A DNA stretch of 59,439 bases from Serratia nevei (GTDB taxonomy: Bacteria > Pseudomonadota > Gammaproteobacteria > Enterobacterales > Enterobacteriaceae): assembly GCF_024160145.1 (NCBI RefSeq), contig NZ_JAMYWQ010000030.1:1-59439 (forward strand), given 5' to 3'. The translations under genes and the position numbers were made by a program. This document shows, piece after piece, positions 42,786 to 55,104 of the stretch (positions within the stretch are counted from its first letter, which is position 1; each line of letters begins with the position of its first letter). The notes below the pieces were generated by a model, which was not told the origin of the DNA, ran no database searches, and saw nothing but the letters and a program-made list of their open reading frames with translations.

Positions 42786-45700
42786 GACGCCTTATCCTCC
42801 TTTGGCTTACGCAGTACCTCGTTGATCTTCGGCTGATCGAGATCGCCGCCGATATGGTAGCGAATCAGCGAAATCTTGCTCCACAGCGGCCCCAACACCT
42901 GCGAGGCGGCAAATACCGCCGCGCCGACGATCGGGTTGACGACAAACGCCGTGGCCACGCCGACCGTCGCCGAAATCGCCGGCGCCACCACCGCCTCCAT
43001 ATCGATGCGGCGGCGCGCCAGATCGATCTGGCCGCTCATGGCGATGTCCGCCGCCAGGCCGTCGATCAATAGATTATCTGTATGCATTATGCCATCTTTC
43101 AGCCAGGCGGTACTGCGGATGGAATCAAAGTAGAAGCCTTTGCCGAAGGTATCGCTGAAATCGAACTGCAGCTTGCGCAGCAGGGCGTCGAAGCTGACCA
43201 GTCGCAGTAACTGACCGGCGCGGCCACCGCCCATGCTCTCGATTTCGCCCTTGCCCATCTTGACCTGCAGCGCGCCGCTCAGCGTATCGACCCGTGGCTG
43301 CCACGGCGTGCCATGCCAGTACAGATCGAAATCCACGTCGTAAGGCGCGCCTTTCAGCGGAATGGTGATGCCAAAGAAGGCCGCGGTCTCATCGATCTTG
43401 CCGCCGAGCAGTTTGCCTTTCAGCGAACTGCGTTCTTCCTGCGCGTTCTGTTTCCACAGACCGGTGGCGCTCATGCGCCCCTTGCCGGTGTCGACCAGGC
43501 CGTGATCCAGCGTCAGGGTATCCCCCCGATTGCTCAGATCCGCCTCGACTTTGCCGAAGTTCTGCCCCAGCACCCAGCACGATTTGCAGCGCAGCATCAG
43601 CGAAGGCCAGTCGCGGAAAGACACTTTCTCCGTTGGCGGCGGCGCCGTACCCGCCGCACTTTTCGTCTCAGGGAATTGCGGGTTGTAATACAGGTAATTG
43701 ATGTCGGCACGCCACGGCCCGCGATCGGCCACCCGCAGGCTGCCGACCAGCTCGTCGCTTTTGGCGCTCACCACGGTGGCGCCAAGCTGTTGTTCGGCCG
43801 ACAGCGTCAGCTTATGCCAGGCCTGGCCGCCCAACAGCAGCTGCGGCGTGGTCAGCGCCACGGTGGTGGGGAAGCTAAAGCCGCCCACCTGACCGCTGGC
43901 GCCGCCCTGTTTCAGCGCCGGTGCCAGCAGCGCCAGCCACTTCTCGCCGTCCAGCGCCGGCAGGGTCAGCGTCATCGACTTGCCGGCCGGCAAAGGCGGC
44001 GTACCGCCACCGTTGGTTTGCCAGGCGGCGCGCGCCAGGTTCACCCGTTGCTTGTCGAAGCGCCATTCGCTGTTGAAACGATTCTGTTTGCCCGCGCTGC
44101 CGGTCAGCATGAAGCCGTTGAGGCCGCCTTTGACCTTGACGTTCACCGGCAGCGCCTCGCCCGGCGCTTTGTCCAGCGGCGGAGGTAAGTGACTGCTTAC
44201 TTTCCTCAGATCCGCGTCGATGCCGATATCGTAGCTGGCCGACCCCTGATGCGGCAGCGTGATCGCCACCTGGCTCTGCCAGGGCGCGCTGCCGCTGAGC
44301 GCGTCGGTGGCCTCTTTCGGCAGGCCGGGGAACTTGCCCGGCTGCCAGTCCCCCTTCAGGCCGACGTTGATCTTGTAGTCGCGCTCGCCTTCCTGAGTGG
44401 TGAAGTTGACCGCCACCGGTTGCCCAAACCAGTTGGCCGACAGCGGGTCGCTTTGCAGGTTGCCGTTGTCGAAGCGGAACTTGCCGCTGAGCTTTTGCAG
44501 TTCGCTATCCAGCGGCTTGATCAGCAACGAGTTATTGTTCAGCGCCACTTCACCGGTCGCTCTGACCTGCTCGCCGTCCAGGGGAATCTCGAGATGTAAG
44601 CGCCCACTGACATCACCGCCAATCTGCAGCTGATCCAGCGCTGCCCCCAGCGAATCGTGCAGCGGCGTTTGCATGAAGTAGTCGTGCACGTCGCTGCCCG
44701 CGCCCGCCACCTCGGCGTCGATCAGCAGCCGCTCTTTCAGGTAATCCGGGATCACCGCGCTGATATTTTTGCCCGCCACCTTGCCCAACCGGGTTTGTGG
44801 CGCATGCATCCACAGCCCCTCGTTGGCGAAGTCGAGGTCGATCGCCAAATCGGTCAGCGCCGGCCAGCCCGGTTGGAACTGGAAGGTGGCGTGGCGCAGC
44901 GGCACGAAGACTTCAAACTGCCCTTCGTTTTTACGGTACGGGAAGTGCTGCGGATCGCCGGAATAAATCAGCGTGGCGTTATCCACCTGGCCGCCCTGAA
45001 TAGCGCCGCTCAGATAGTCCACCAGATGCTTGCCCATCAGCGGTTCCGGGAAATAGCGCCAGGCGTCGGCGCCGTCATACAGGCGGATGCCCGCCAGAAT
45101 GTTCAGCCACGGCTCGCCCTTGGCCGGCTGCTGATAGCGGAAATCGCCGTTGACCCACAGCGACTTCGCCTTGACGTCCAACCCCTGGCTCGCCAGCTCC
45201 CAACCCCGATCGTTATAACGCCAGGTCAGCGCGCCGCGCGCGCTGCTGACTTCAAGCGGCGCACGGAACATGTCGCCGTAAGGCAAGGTGCTGCCTGCCA
45301 GCCCCAGCGTCAGGCGGCCGTTCTCCACACCGCCGCTCAACGCCCCGGAGAAGTGGTTGACGCCCGGCAGCAGTTCCCAACGCTGCCAGCTGACATCGCG
45401 CCACAGCGCCTGGAAACGGCTCTTTTCCGGCTGGTTCAACGGAATGTCGAGCGCCAAGGCCTCCATCGTCCCCTGCGGCTGCAGATCGTTCCAGCGATCG
45501 AGCACGTCCGGACTGAGGAACGAGAAGGTCGGCAGCAGCGCCGACAGGCGCTCCAGCTGAAGGTTAGTCGCGCGCACCCGCAGCTCTTCATTCTGCGCCG
45601 GCCCCATGAACTCGGTGTTTTCCGGCAGCCATAGCGCGGAAAGTGTGCCCTGCGGCCAGGCCTGGCCGTCGGTGCTCAACCGCAGCTGCGGCACGTCGAG

Positions 45701-46585
45701 CTGCCAACCGGTGCCCTGGCGGCGCAGCGACAGCGCCAGATGGTCTACGTCCAGCCGGTGCTGCGCGGCGCCGGTATCCCAGTTGGCCGTCCCCTGTTTA
45801 AGCAACGCCTGGCCGCCGGCGATCTCGCCGTTCTGCACCTGCAGCCAGGCCGCCAGGCTGAAGTCGGCGCTTTCCAGCCCGGTGTTGGCGCGCAGCCAGC
45901 GGGTAAACCAGGGTTTCATGTCGATGTTATCGGCCTGCAGGTAGACCGTGCCGGTGTCCAGCAGGCCCTGATTATCGCGCAGGTCCATGCGCAGCTGCAC
46001 CACGCCGTGCTGGCCGTTCAGCGTCGACAGGCTGATCTGCCCCTCGGCGCGGTGGCGATCGCGGCCGTTGAGCCAGGTCAGCTGAGGAATGTCGAACTCG
46101 GCGCGCGCGCCGGCGGGCGTCAGGAATGAAATGCGGCTGTCGCGCAGATCGAAATGATCGAGCTGGCGCAGCATCAGATCGCTGATTTTGCCCGGCTCAA
46201 GGCCTTCGCCCTGCCGGTTGCCACTCAGCGTAGCGTTCAGATCGAGCCGGAATTGATAGAAGGTCAGATCGCGGAACTGCCAGCGCCAGTGCAGCAGCGA
46301 CTGCCATACGTCCAGCGCCAGCGTCACGCGTTCGATATGCACATCGCTTTTGGGCAGCGTGGCGCTCAGGTTGCGTATTTCAAGCTGTGGGCCGAACGTT
46401 TCCCAACTGCCCTGCAGGAAATCCATCTGCACGGGCACGCCGGACAGCTTCTCCAGCTGCACCAGCAGCTGGGGACGGTAGTCGTTCAGCTTCGGCAGCA
46501 TCAGGCGCAGCCCGCTGATCAGCAGCGCCACAATCACGATTAGGGTGGCGCCTGTTGCTAACAGAATCCCAGGCAGTCGCCTCAC
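42782..46585 (-). CDS. yhdP: YhdP, AsmA-like inter-membrane phospholipid transport protein
   Basis: A 1267-residue AsmA-superfamily protein with one N-terminal transmembrane helix (about 7-28) and a very long periplasmic beta-rich repeat domain ending in an AsmA2/DUF3971-type C-terminus. With TamB and YdbH it forms bridges that move phospholipids to the outer membrane in E. coli. The length equals the E. coli protein (1266). It lies between rng and the amidase gene, as expected. Confidence 0.94.
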   Translation of the reverse strand: MRRLPGILLATGATLIVIVALLISGLRLMLPKLNDYRPQLLVQLEKLSGVPVQMDFLQGSWETFGPQLEIRNLSATLPKSDVHIERVTLALDVWQSLLHWRWQFRDLTFYQFRLDLNATLSGNRQGEGLEPGKISDLMLRQLDHFDLRDSRISFLTPAGARAEFDIPQLTWLNGRDRHRAEGQISLSTLNGQHGVVQLRMDLRDNQGLLDTGTVYLQADNIDMKPWFTRWLRANTGLESADFSLAAWLQVQNGEIAGGQALLKQGTANWDTGAAQHRLDVDHLALSLRRQGTGWQLDVPQLRLSTDGQAWPQGTLSALWLPENTEFMGPAQNEELRVRATNLQLERLSALLPTFSFLSPDVLDRWNDLQPQGTMEALALDIPLNQPEKSRFQALWRDVSWQRWELLPGVNHFSGALSGGVENGRLTLGLAGSTLPYGDMFRAPLEVSSARGALTWRYNDRGWELASQGLDVKAKSLWVNGDFRYQQPAKGEPWLNILAGIRLYDGADAWRYFPEPLMGKHLVDYLSGAIQGGQVDNATLIYSGDPQHFPYRKNEGQFEVFVPLRHATFQFQPGWPALTDLAIDLDFANEGLWMHAPQTRLGKVAGKNISAVIPDYLKERLLIDAEVAGAGSDVHDYFMQTPLHDSLGAALDQLQIGGDVSGRLHLEIPLDGEQVRATGEVALNNNSLLIKPLDSELQKLSGKFRFDNGNLQSDPLSANWFGQPVAVNFTTQEGERDYKINVGLKGDWQPGKFPGLPKEATDALSGSAPWQSQVAITLPHQGSASYDIGIDADLRKVSSHLPPPLDKAPGEALPVNVKVKGGLNGFMLTGSAGKQNRFNSEWRFDKQRVNLARAAWQTNGGGTPPLPAGKSMTLTLPALDGEKWLALLAPALKQGGASGQVGGFSFPTTVALTTPQLLLGGQAWHKLTLSAEQQLGATVVSAKSDELVGSLRVADRGPWRADINYLYYNPQFPETKSAAGTAPPPTEKVSFRDWPSLMLRCKSCWVLGQNFGKVEADLSNRGDTLTLDHGLVDTGKGRMSATGLWKQNAQEERSSLKGKLLGGKIDETAAFFGITIPLKGAPYDVDFDLYWHGTPWQPRVDTLSGALQVKMGKGEIESMGGGRAGQLLRLVSFDALLRKLQFDFSDTFGKGFYFDSIRSTAWLKDGIMHTDNLLIDGLAADIAMSGQIDLARRRIDMEAVVAPAISATVGVATAFVVNPIVGAAVFAASQVLGPLWSKISLIRYHIGGDLDQPKINEVLRKPKEDKAS

Positions 46586-46635
46586 GCAGTTCTCCTTGCT
46601 CCGCTGCCTGGCAACGGGAATATCTATGCACTGAC

Positions 46636-46655
46636 GGGCCCGGCGTGCCGGGCCC
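46636..46655 (-). terminator. GC-rich hairpin between rng and yhdP
   Basis: GGGCCCGGC (46636-46644) and GCCGGGCCC (46647-46655) are perfect complements around a two-base centre, 18-37 bases after the rng stop. There is no T run on the minus strand, so it may only attenuate or stabilise. Confidence 0.45.
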
Positions 46656-46672
46656 TTACGATGTCGGACGGG

Positions 46673-48142
46673 CTACATCATGACGACGTCGAACTGCTCC
46701 TGGCTGTACAACGGTTCGATCTGCACCTTCACCTGTTTGCCGACGAAGATCTCTACTTCGGCCAGCGCATGCGACTCTTCGCTCTTCAGCGCTTCGCCGA
46801 CCGCCGCCGAAGCGTACACCAGGAAGCGATCGGAATCGTAAGCATGGTGCACGCGCACAATCTCGCGCAGGATCTCGTAGCACACGGTTTCCACCGTTTT
46901 CACGGTGCCGCGCCCATTGCAAGTAGGACAATCGTGACAGAGCACATGTTCAATGCTTTCACGCGTTCGTTTACGCGTCATTTCAACTAAGCCTAGCTGA
47001 GAGAAGCCGTTGATCGTGGTTTTTACCCGATCTTTACTCAACGCCTGCTCCAGCGAGTGCAGCACCCGGCGGCGATGCTCTTCGTTGTTCATATCGATAA
47101 AGTCGATGATGATGATGCCGCCCAGGTTGCGCAGCCGCAGCTGGCGCGCGATGGCCTGCGTCGCCTCGATGTTGGTATTGAAAATGGTTTCGTCGAGGTT
47201 GCGGTGGCCGACGAAGGCACCGGTGTTGATGTCAACCGTGGTCATCGCCTCGGTCTGATCGATGATCAGATAGCCGCCGGACTTCAGCTCCACCTTGCGC
47301 TCCAGCGCACGCTGGATCTCGTTTTCCACATCATACAGATCGAAAATCGGCTGGCTGCCGGTATAGAGCTCGAGCTTGTTGGTGATGTCCGGGATGTACT
47401 CGCCGGTAAACTCCACCAGCAGATCGTGCGTCAGCCGCGAATCGACGCGGATGCGATCCAGCGCCGCGCCGGCGAAATCGCGCAAGATGCGCTGCGCCAG
47501 CGCCAGCTCGCCGTACAGCTTGTATTTGGTCTGGTTGCGCTTTTTGCGCTCCATCACCTTGGTCCACAGGCGCTTGAGGAACGCGGCGTCCTGCGCCAGC
47601 TCTTCCTCGCCGATGCCTTCCGCCGCGGTGCGGATGATAAAACCGCCCAGTTCATCGCAGTGCGGCGCGACGATGGATTTCAGGCGTTCGCGCTCGGCTT
47701 CGCTTTCAATGCGCTGCGAAACGCCGACGTGCGCCGCGCCCGGCATGAAGACCAGATAGCGCGAAGGCAGCGTGATATCGGTGGTCAGGCGCGCGCCCTT
47801 GGTGCCGAGCGGATCTTTCACCACCTGCACCATCAGGTCTTGCCCCTGGCGCACCAGCTCGGCGATGTCGCGCACGTGGAAGTTTTTCCGCTCATCGCCG
47901 GCGACGCATTCGGTATGCGGCATGATGTCGGAGGCGTGCAGGAAGGCGGCCTTGTCCAGGCCGATGTCGACGAACGCCGCCTGCATCCCCGGCAGAACGC
48001 GGCTGACGCGCCCTTTATAGATATTGCCGACGATGCCGCGTTTGGCTTCGCGTTCGATATGGATCTCTTGCAGAATGCCGCCGTCGATATAGGCGACCCG
48101 CGTTTCAGACGGTGTGATATTAACCAGTAGCTCAGCTGTCAT
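46673..48142 (-). CDS. rng: Ribonuclease G
   Basis: A 489-residue endoribonuclease maturing the 5' end of 16S rRNA and degrading some mRNAs. It has an S1 domain (about 38-128), 5'-sensor and DNase I-like catalytic regions (DINTGAFVGH, IIDFIDM, holding the metal-binding Asp residues) and the zinc-link cysteines C405 and C408 in CPTCNGRG. It lacks the long RNase E tail. It lies downstream of yhdE with a 38-base gap. Confidence 0.96.
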   Translation of the reverse strand: MTAELLVNITPSETRVAYIDGGILQEIHIEREAKRGIVGNIYKGRVSRVLPGMQAAFVDIGLDKAAFLHASDIMPHTECVAGDERKNFHVRDIAELVRQGQDLMVQVVKDPLGTKGARLTTDITLPSRYLVFMPGAAHVGVSQRIESEAERERLKSIVAPHCDELGGFIIRTAAEGIGEEELAQDAAFLKRLWTKVMERKKRNQTKYKLYGELALAQRILRDFAGAALDRIRVDSRLTHDLLVEFTGEYIPDITNKLELYTGSQPIFDLYDVENEIQRALERKVELKSGGYLIIDQTEAMTTVDINTGAFVGHRNLDETIFNTNIEATQAIARQLRLRNLGGIIIIDFIDMNNEEHRRRVLHSLEQALSKDRVKTTINGFSQLGLVEMTRKRTRESIEHVLCHDCPTCNGRGTVKTVETVCYEILREIVRVHHAYDSDRFLVYASAAVGEALKSEESHALAEVEIFVGKQVKVQIEPLYSQEQFDVVMM

Positions 48143-48180
48143 GCCTTCTCCTCAGAGCCGGTCGATAATGGCAGCGCCCA

Positions 48181-48765
48181 TCAACCGGTTCTTACATCAC
48201 GTAATGCGACAAAATTACTGAGCAGCTCATGTGTTTCGACCAGCGGCAGACCGACCACCGCGTGATAACTCCCGGTTATCGTTCTGACGAAACAACCACC
48301 CTTTCCTTGAATGCCATAGGCGCCCGCCTTGTCCATCGGTTCGCCCGTAGCAATATAGTCGCGGATATCCTGTTGTGACAGGCTGCGGAACGTTACCTCG
48401 GTCACCACCAGTTGGCAGCGCACGTCGTGGCGATCGGCGATTGCCACCGCCGTCATCACCTGATGCTGTTTGCCGGACAGGGCCGCCAGCATTTCCGCCG
48501 CATGGTCTTCGTCGCGCGGCTTCTCCAGCACCCGGCCGTTGAGCACCACGATGGTGTCGGCGCCCAGCACCGGCCGGTCTTCCTGCGCCAGCGCCACGCC
48601 CGCTTTGGCCTTGTCCTGCGCCAGGCGGCGCACATAGGCTTCTGCGGCTTCGCCTTCCCGGCGCTGCTCTTCGGTATGCGTCAGCAGAATGTCGAACGAT
48701 ACGCCCAGCAGGCTCAGCAGTTCACGTCGACGCGGGGAGCCGGAGGCCAGATAAAGCGAAGTCAT
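48181..48765 (-). CDS. yhdE: YhdE, Maf-family dTTP/UTP pyrophosphatase
   Basis: A 194-residue house-cleaning nucleotide pyrophosphatase. The Maf signature [11 protein letters not shown] is at residues 7-17, the catalytic Asp region is in VLGADTIVV, and the C-terminal part has [27 protein letters not shown]. It is the YhdE rather than YceF subfamily by synteny with mreD and rng. Ten bases separate it from the mreD stop. Confidence 0.93.
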   Translation of the reverse strand: MTSLYLASGSPRRRELLSLLGVSFDILLTHTEEQRREGEAAEAYVRRLAQDKAKAGVALAQEDRPVLGADTIVVLNGRVLEKPRDEDHAAEMLAALSGKQHQVMTAVAIADRHDVRCQLVVTEVTFRSLSQQDIRDYIATGEPMDKAGAYGIQGKGGCFVRTITGSYHAVVGLPLVETHELLSNFVALRDVRTG

Positions 48766-48775
48766 TGATATATCC

Positions 48776-49264
48776 TTACTGTACGGCGAACTGACGGCGG
48801 ATTTTGCGCATCAACAGGAATAACCACGGCCACAAAATGCCGTTTACCACACTACTCCAGAACACCTCCGGGCGGAAAGAGACGTTGATCACTAAAAACT
48901 CAGCCCAGAACACCACCACGTCCATCGACAGCGACAGCAGCACGACGATCAGCGCCTGTTGCCACAGCGCCATATTGCGGAACAGTTGGAATTTGAACGC
49001 CACCAGATAGGCGATGATACCCAGCGCCAGCGCGCGCACGCCCAGCGTGGAGCCGAGGATCAGATCCATGATCAGCCCCAGCACGAAGCCGGTGCCGACG
49101 TTGACCCGGTGCGGCAAGGCCATCACCCAGTAGATCAGGATCAGCACCAGCCAGGAAGGCCGGAACATGTAGATCTGCTCCGGCCACGGCATGATTTGCA
49201 GCACCAGCGCCACCAGAAACGACAGCCAGATTATCCAGCGCCCGTGGCTGCGGTAGCTGTTCAT
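48776..49264 (-). CDS. mreD: MreD, rod-shape-determining membrane protein
   Basis: A 162-residue polytopic inner-membrane protein with about five or six helices; the helix [17 protein letters not shown] is typical. It links the MreBC scaffold to the elongasome. Its ATG overlaps the mreC stop (ATGA). Length and order are as in E. coli. Confidence 0.95.
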   Translation of the reverse strand: MNSYRSHGRWIIWLSFLVALVLQIMPWPEQIYMFRPSWLVLILIYWVMALPHRVNVGTGFVLGLIMDLILGSTLGVRALALGIIAYLVAFKFQLFRNMALWQQALIVVLLSLSMDVVVFWAEFLVINVSFRPEVFWSSVVNGILWPWLFLLMRKIRRQFAVQ

Positions 49265-50280
49265 TGCACCACTCCCGCCGCGGCAGGCTGAGGTTGGGCT
49301 GATGCCGGAGCGGCGGGTTGCGGCGCCACGCCGGTAGCCGGGGCCGGCAGCTGCGGCCCAACAGAACCGGCAGGCGGCAGCACCTGCGGCATCATCTGCA
49401 TCAGGCGTTCATTGGCCACGCGGTGCACTTCGTCCGGCGGCAGCGGCATGTCGCCGTTGCGATCGGCGCCCCACAGCAGCAGCAGGTAGCGCAAGCGCTG
49501 CAGACCAGCGGTCGGCCGCGCCTGAATCACGGTGTAAGCGCGCTGGTTGTCGACCTTGACCGAGGAGACCACCGCCACCGGATAGCCTTCCGGGAAGCGG
49601 CCGCCGAGGCCGGAGGTGACCAGCACGTCGCCCACGCGGATATCGGTGTTGTTCGGCAGGTGCTCCAGCTGCAGATCGTCGGCGCAGCCGCTGCCCGCGG
49701 CGATCACCCGAATATCGTTGCGCAGCACCTGGATCGGCAGCGCGTGCGAGGCATCGCAGATCAGCAGCACGCGGCTGGTGACTTTCGCCACCGCCACCAC
49801 CTGGCCGACCACGCCCTTATCGCTGATCACCGGCTGGCCTTCATAGACGCCGTTATCCGACCCTTTGTCGATCACCACCTGATCGCTATACGGATCGGAA
49901 CCGGTGGAAATCACCTGGGTGACCATCTTGTGTTCGTCCTGGCGCAGCGGCGAACCCAGCAGCTCGCGCAAGCGGGCGTTTTCCTGCTTGAATTGGCCAA
50001 GAAGAAGAATATCGCTGTTTTTCAGCAGCAGTTCCTGCCGCAGAGCTCGGTTTTCCAGCTCCAGCTGTTGGCGGGTGGCCAGCGTTTCTGACACGCTGTC
50101 CAAAACTTTACGCGGCCCGTTGGCCAGAAAATAGAAAGGGCTGACTGCGGTGTCCATGTAGTTGCGTATCTTCACGAACGTGCCGAGCCGGCTGTCGGCA
50201 ACGATCAGGCCAATGGCCGCAATCACCGCCAAAAAAAGTCGCAGTTGCAGGGAAGGCCCCCTGCTAAAGATCGGCTTCAT
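49261..50280 (-). CDS. mreC: MreC, rod-shape-determining periplasmic protein
   Basis: A 339-residue bitopic protein: N-terminal transmembrane helix (about 10-28), periplasmic coiled coil (about 65-105) and a beta-domain (about 115-275; [19 protein letters not shown]). It organises PBP2-RodA with MreB. The C-terminus is a Pro/Ala/Gln-rich low-complexity tail (about 285-339). It lies 94 bases after mreB. Confidence 0.95.
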   Translation of the reverse strand: MKPIFSRGPSLQLRLFLAVIAAIGLIVADSRLGTFVKIRNYMDTAVSPFYFLANGPRKVLDSVSETLATRQQLELENRALRQELLLKNSDILLLGQFKQENARLRELLGSPLRQDEHKMVTQVISTGSDPYSDQVVIDKGSDNGVYEGQPVISDKGVVGQVVAVAKVTSRVLLICDASHALPIQVLRNDIRVIAAGSGCADDLQLEHLPNNTDIRVGDVLVTSGLGGRFPEGYPVAVVSSVKVDNQRAYTVIQARPTAGLQRLRYLLLLWGADRNGDMPLPPDEVHRVANERLMQMMPQVLPPAGSVGPQLPAPATGVAPQPAAPASAQPQPAAAGVVQ

Positions 50281-50374
50281 AAATTATGCGAGTTCCTCGA
50301 CAACAGAAAGAGGAACCGTACCCGATTCTCGCTGTGCGCATTCATCCGATACGATTCCTCCCTCCAGGGGCTGA

Positions 50375-51831
<1,457 letters not shown>

Positions 51832-53766
51832 TTAAACACGATAACGACGTGAATATTTTTTACGCCCCACGTCGATCGGTTCCGGCGACGCGAAAAAGTC
51901 GCCCTGCCCGCCGTGGATCCCACGCTCTTTCAACGTCTGCCACTCGCTGCGCGTGCGTACGCTGGCGGCGAACACCTGCGCGCGCGTGCCCGCGCAGGCG
52001 CCGGTCAGGCTCTGCACGAACAGCTGGTTTTCATCCCGCTTGTCGATACTCCGCACCAACCCCGGGTGGAGCTTGACGATCTCCACCTGCAACGACTTGA
52101 TATAGGACGTACTGACCACGGTTAACCCCGCTTTGGACACCGCAAGGCGGCAACCCAGCCCTGACAACAACCTCAGCACCGGACGCAAACGGTCGATATG
52201 TTGACACACATCTGCCTCCGCAAGTTCAATCAGAATTCGCCGACGCTGATTTTTTTCGCACTGTAACAGCGTATCGCGCAGCCAGCGCTGAAAAGAACGC
52301 TGCAAAATCGAGTCCACGCACAGCGGGAACGCCAGGGTTTCCTCAGGCCACTGCGCCAGCAAGGGGATGACGCGGCTCACCAGTTGGCGATCGTAACTCT
52401 CCGCCAGCCCCAGCTGCTGCACCAACGGCATATACTCCGACGGCAGCAATTCCTGGGAGCCGTCATAGATCCGGCTCATGATCTCGCGATGATGCACTTC
52501 ACCTTCCACGGTCACCGCCGGTTTCTGATACAGGCGCGGGCCGCCGCGCGCCAACACCTGTTCCAGCAGCGTGCGCCACTTGACGCTGCCGCGCCCCCTT
52601 TCAGGCACCTGACTGTCGTACACGTACCAGCCGTTTTCGCCCTGCAGCGTGGCGTGGCGCGTCGCCTGTTCCGCGAAGTCGATCACCTGCTCCGTGGTTT
52701 GGCCGCTGCGATACGCCACGATGCCGATATGCAGGAAGGCCTCGCGATCGATCAGCGCCGTGGAAGGCAAGGCGTCGATGGCGTTGACCAGCTGTGAAGC
52801 GATGCCGTCGGCCTCCTTCAGCGTACGATGCGGCAACAGCACGGTAAAATCGCTGTGAAAATAGCGCGCCAGCAGCGCTGACGGGTAGCGCATCACGAAG
52901 GTGGACAGCAGATTGACCAGCGAATACATCAGCTCTTGTACCGCTACGCTGCCATGCGTGTCGCGCAGGGTATCGAAATCGGGCAGCCGCACCATCATCA
53001 CGATGCCGTGCGAACCTTCATCTTCCAGCTGAGTGGTCAATTGGTTGTCGAAGAACAGGCGATTGTTCAGCCCGGTTTTGGCGTCCTGCGCGGCGAAGGC
53101 GCGGATCAGCGTGTCGACCCGGCTGCGCTCTTCCCGCGCTTCCGCCAGATCCGCCAACAGGCGGTCGAGCGCGCCGCTGACGTTGGCCGGCCATTCGCGC
53201 ACGTCGCCCTGCATGACGTTTTCACGCTCGCCGTTCAGAATGCGCCGGGCGCGGCGTTCCAGGCGATCTTCGCCGTCGGCCTGTTCGCGCAGCCAGCGCA
53301 GGCTGAACAGCAAAATCACCACCATCACGACGATCGACAGCGTGACGGCGGCGGTGGATTGCAGCGTGCGCACGTCGCTGGCGAAGGGATCGAGATACGT
53401 CATGTGCAGCATGCTGCCCGGGTGCTGCAACAGCGGCCGCGAAACCTGACGATAGCCGTTCAGCGCATCCCAGGGCTCTTTTTTCAGCGTCGGCAATTTA
53501 TAGTCGAGGAGCTTACTGGAGCCGGCCTCTACGCTGATCGACACGATGCCCAGCGGACGCATGACGAGCGGCAGCCATTTTTCCTGATCGCGCGGCGATT
53601 CGCGCAACATGGCTTGATCGAGAGAGGTGACCAGCGAATCAAAGCGGCGCTCCTGGCGATCCTGGGTAACGTAAAAGAAGCTGTATGAGCATCCCATCAG
53701 CATCAGAAACATCGCCAGCGCGACCAACAGAGTGATCAATGCAGAGAGTTTGGTGGTAAATCGCAT
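51832..53766 (-). CDS. csrD: CsrD, regulator of CsrB/CsrC small-RNA decay
   Basis: A 644-residue inner-membrane protein. It has two N-terminal transmembrane helices (about 8-30 and 130-155), a HAMP-like linker, a degenerate GGDEF domain (about 225-380; no GGDEF signature, HSDFTVLLP at its place) and a degenerate EAL domain (about 400-640). In E. coli it lets RNase E degrade CsrB/C and does not turn over cyclic-di-GMP. The start at 53766 (MRFTTK) is fixed by family length (646). Usual neighbour of mreB and divergent acuI. Confidence 0.93.
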   Translation of the reverse strand: MRFTTKLSALITLLVALAMFLMLMGCSYSFFYVTQDRQERRFDSLVTSLDQAMLRESPRDQEKWLPLVMRPLGIVSISVEAGSSKLLDYKLPTLKKEPWDALNGYRQVSRPLLQHPGSMLHMTYLDPFASDVRTLQSTAAVTLSIVVMVVILLFSLRWLREQADGEDRLERRARRILNGERENVMQGDVREWPANVSGALDRLLADLAEAREERSRVDTLIRAFAAQDAKTGLNNRLFFDNQLTTQLEDEGSHGIVMMVRLPDFDTLRDTHGSVAVQELMYSLVNLLSTFVMRYPSALLARYFHSDFTVLLPHRTLKEADGIASQLVNAIDALPSTALIDREAFLHIGIVAYRSGQTTEQVIDFAEQATRHATLQGENGWYVYDSQVPERGRGSVKWRTLLEQVLARGGPRLYQKPAVTVEGEVHHREIMSRIYDGSQELLPSEYMPLVQQLGLAESYDRQLVSRVIPLLAQWPEETLAFPLCVDSILQRSFQRWLRDTLLQCEKNQRRRILIELAEADVCQHIDRLRPVLRLLSGLGCRLAVSKAGLTVVSTSYIKSLQVEIVKLHPGLVRSIDKRDENQLFVQSLTGACAGTRAQVFAASVRTRSEWQTLKERGIHGGQGDFFASPEPIDVGRKKYSRRYRV

Positions 53767-53971
53767 CCCTGTGCCTTGTCCGCTATGGTTAAGTGAGTGT
53801 TCACCCCTTAACGAAAAGGGGTTGGTCAACCCTAACAAGCCTTGCCGAGGAAAAAAACCTGCAAGCGCCATTTTTGTCCTTTATCAGGACTTGGGCCGCT
53901 TATTATGCATATAGTCAAATAAATATGATTCAGCCATTGAATAGAAAAGTGTAAACGAGAGGAAGAGTGAC

Positions 53972-54949
53972 ATGCGTGCACTGTTATTGGAACAACAAGA
54001 CGACCAAACTCTGGCTCATATCAAAGATATCGGCAGCGATCGGTTGCCGGAAGGCGATGTCACCGTCGACATCAACTGGTCCAGCCTGAACTATAAGGAT
54101 GCGCTGGCGATCACCGGCAAAGGCAAGATCGTGCGCAACTTCCCGATGGTGCCGGGCATCGACTTCGCCGGCACCGTGCGCCACAGCCGCGACGATCGCT
54201 TCAAAGAGGGGCAAAGCGTGGTGCTCACCGGCTGGGGCGTGGGGGAACACCACTGGGGCGGATTGGCCGAACAGGCGCGCGTCTCGGGCGAATGGCTGGT
54301 GCCGCTGCCGAACGGCCTGGATGAGCGCAAGGCGATGATCATCGGCACCGCCGGCTTTACCGCCATGCTGTGCGTCATGGCGCTGGAGGAAGGCGGCGTA
54401 CACCCGGACGACGGCGATATCCTGGTCACCGGCGCCAGCGGCGGCGTGGGCAGCACCGCCATCGCCCTGCTGGCGGCGCTGGGTTACCGGGTGACCGCCA
54501 TCAGCGGCCGCGACAGCAATACCGAGTACCTGAAAGCGCTCGGCGCCAAAGAGGTGATGTCGCGCGATGGCTATATCGACACGCCGCGTCCGCTGGAGAA
54601 GCAGCTGTGGGCCGGCGCGGTGGATACCGTCGGCGACAAACTGCTGGCGCGGGTGCTGGCGCAGATGAACTATAACGGTACCGTCGCCGCCTGCGGCCTG
54701 GCGGGCGGTTATCAGCTGCCGACCACCGTGATGCCGTTCATTCTGCGCAACGTGCGCCTGCAGGGTGTGGATTCGGTGCATACGCCGCTGTATCGCCGCC
54801 AAACCGCCTGGGAACGGCTGGCCGGCATTCTGCCGGACAGCTTCTATCAGCAGGCCACGCACGAAATCCCCCTCGAACAGGCGCCGGCCACCGCCGCCGC
54901 GCTGCTGAACAACCAAATCACCGGCCGCACCCTGGTGAAAATCCGCTGA
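53972..54949 (+). CDS. acuI: AcuI (YhdH), acrylyl-CoA reductase (NADPH)
   Basis: A 325-residue medium-chain dehydrogenase/reductase reducing acryloyl-CoA to propionyl-CoA. It has the N-terminal GroES-like part (about 25-130; PGIDFAGTV) and a Rossmann domain with GASGGVGSTAIALLAALG (about 152-170). It lacks the zinc-binding set, as expected for YhdH-type enzymes. RBS AGAGGAAG precedes the ATG. Divergent from csrD; a terminator follows. Confidence 0.94.
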   Translation: MRALLLEQQDDQTLAHIKDIGSDRLPEGDVTVDINWSSLNYKDALAITGKGKIVRNFPMVPGIDFAGTVRHSRDDRFKEGQSVVLTGWGVGEHHWGGLAEQARVSGEWLVPLPNGLDERKAMIIGTAGFTAMLCVMALEEGGVHPDDGDILVTGASGGVGSTAIALLAALGYRVTAISGRDSNTEYLKALGAKEVMSRDGYIDTPRPLEKQLWAGAVDTVGDKLLARVLAQMNYNGTVAACGLAGGYQLPTTVMPFILRNVRLQGVDSVHTPLYRRQTAWERLAGILPDSFYQQATHEIPLEQAPATAAALLNNQITGRTLVKIR

Positions 54950-54955
54950 CCGTCT

Positions 54956-54976
54956 CCCCCCGGCAACGGGGGGTTT
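54956..54976 (+). terminator. Terminator after acuI
   Basis: CCCCCCG (54956-54962) and CGGGGGG (54967-54973) with a GCAA loop, followed by TTT, begin six bases after the acuI stop. Confidence 0.75.
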
Positions 54977-55104
54977 GCTCGCTTCTGCGAAATTTCATAT
55001 TTTCCCGCGTTCCCTCGCTTCCTGTCGGCTTTAGCGCCATGCTTATTGCATAGAGACCCGTTAGCCGCCCGCTGGCGGCGGGGATCCGTTGCGGAGAATT
55101 AAGC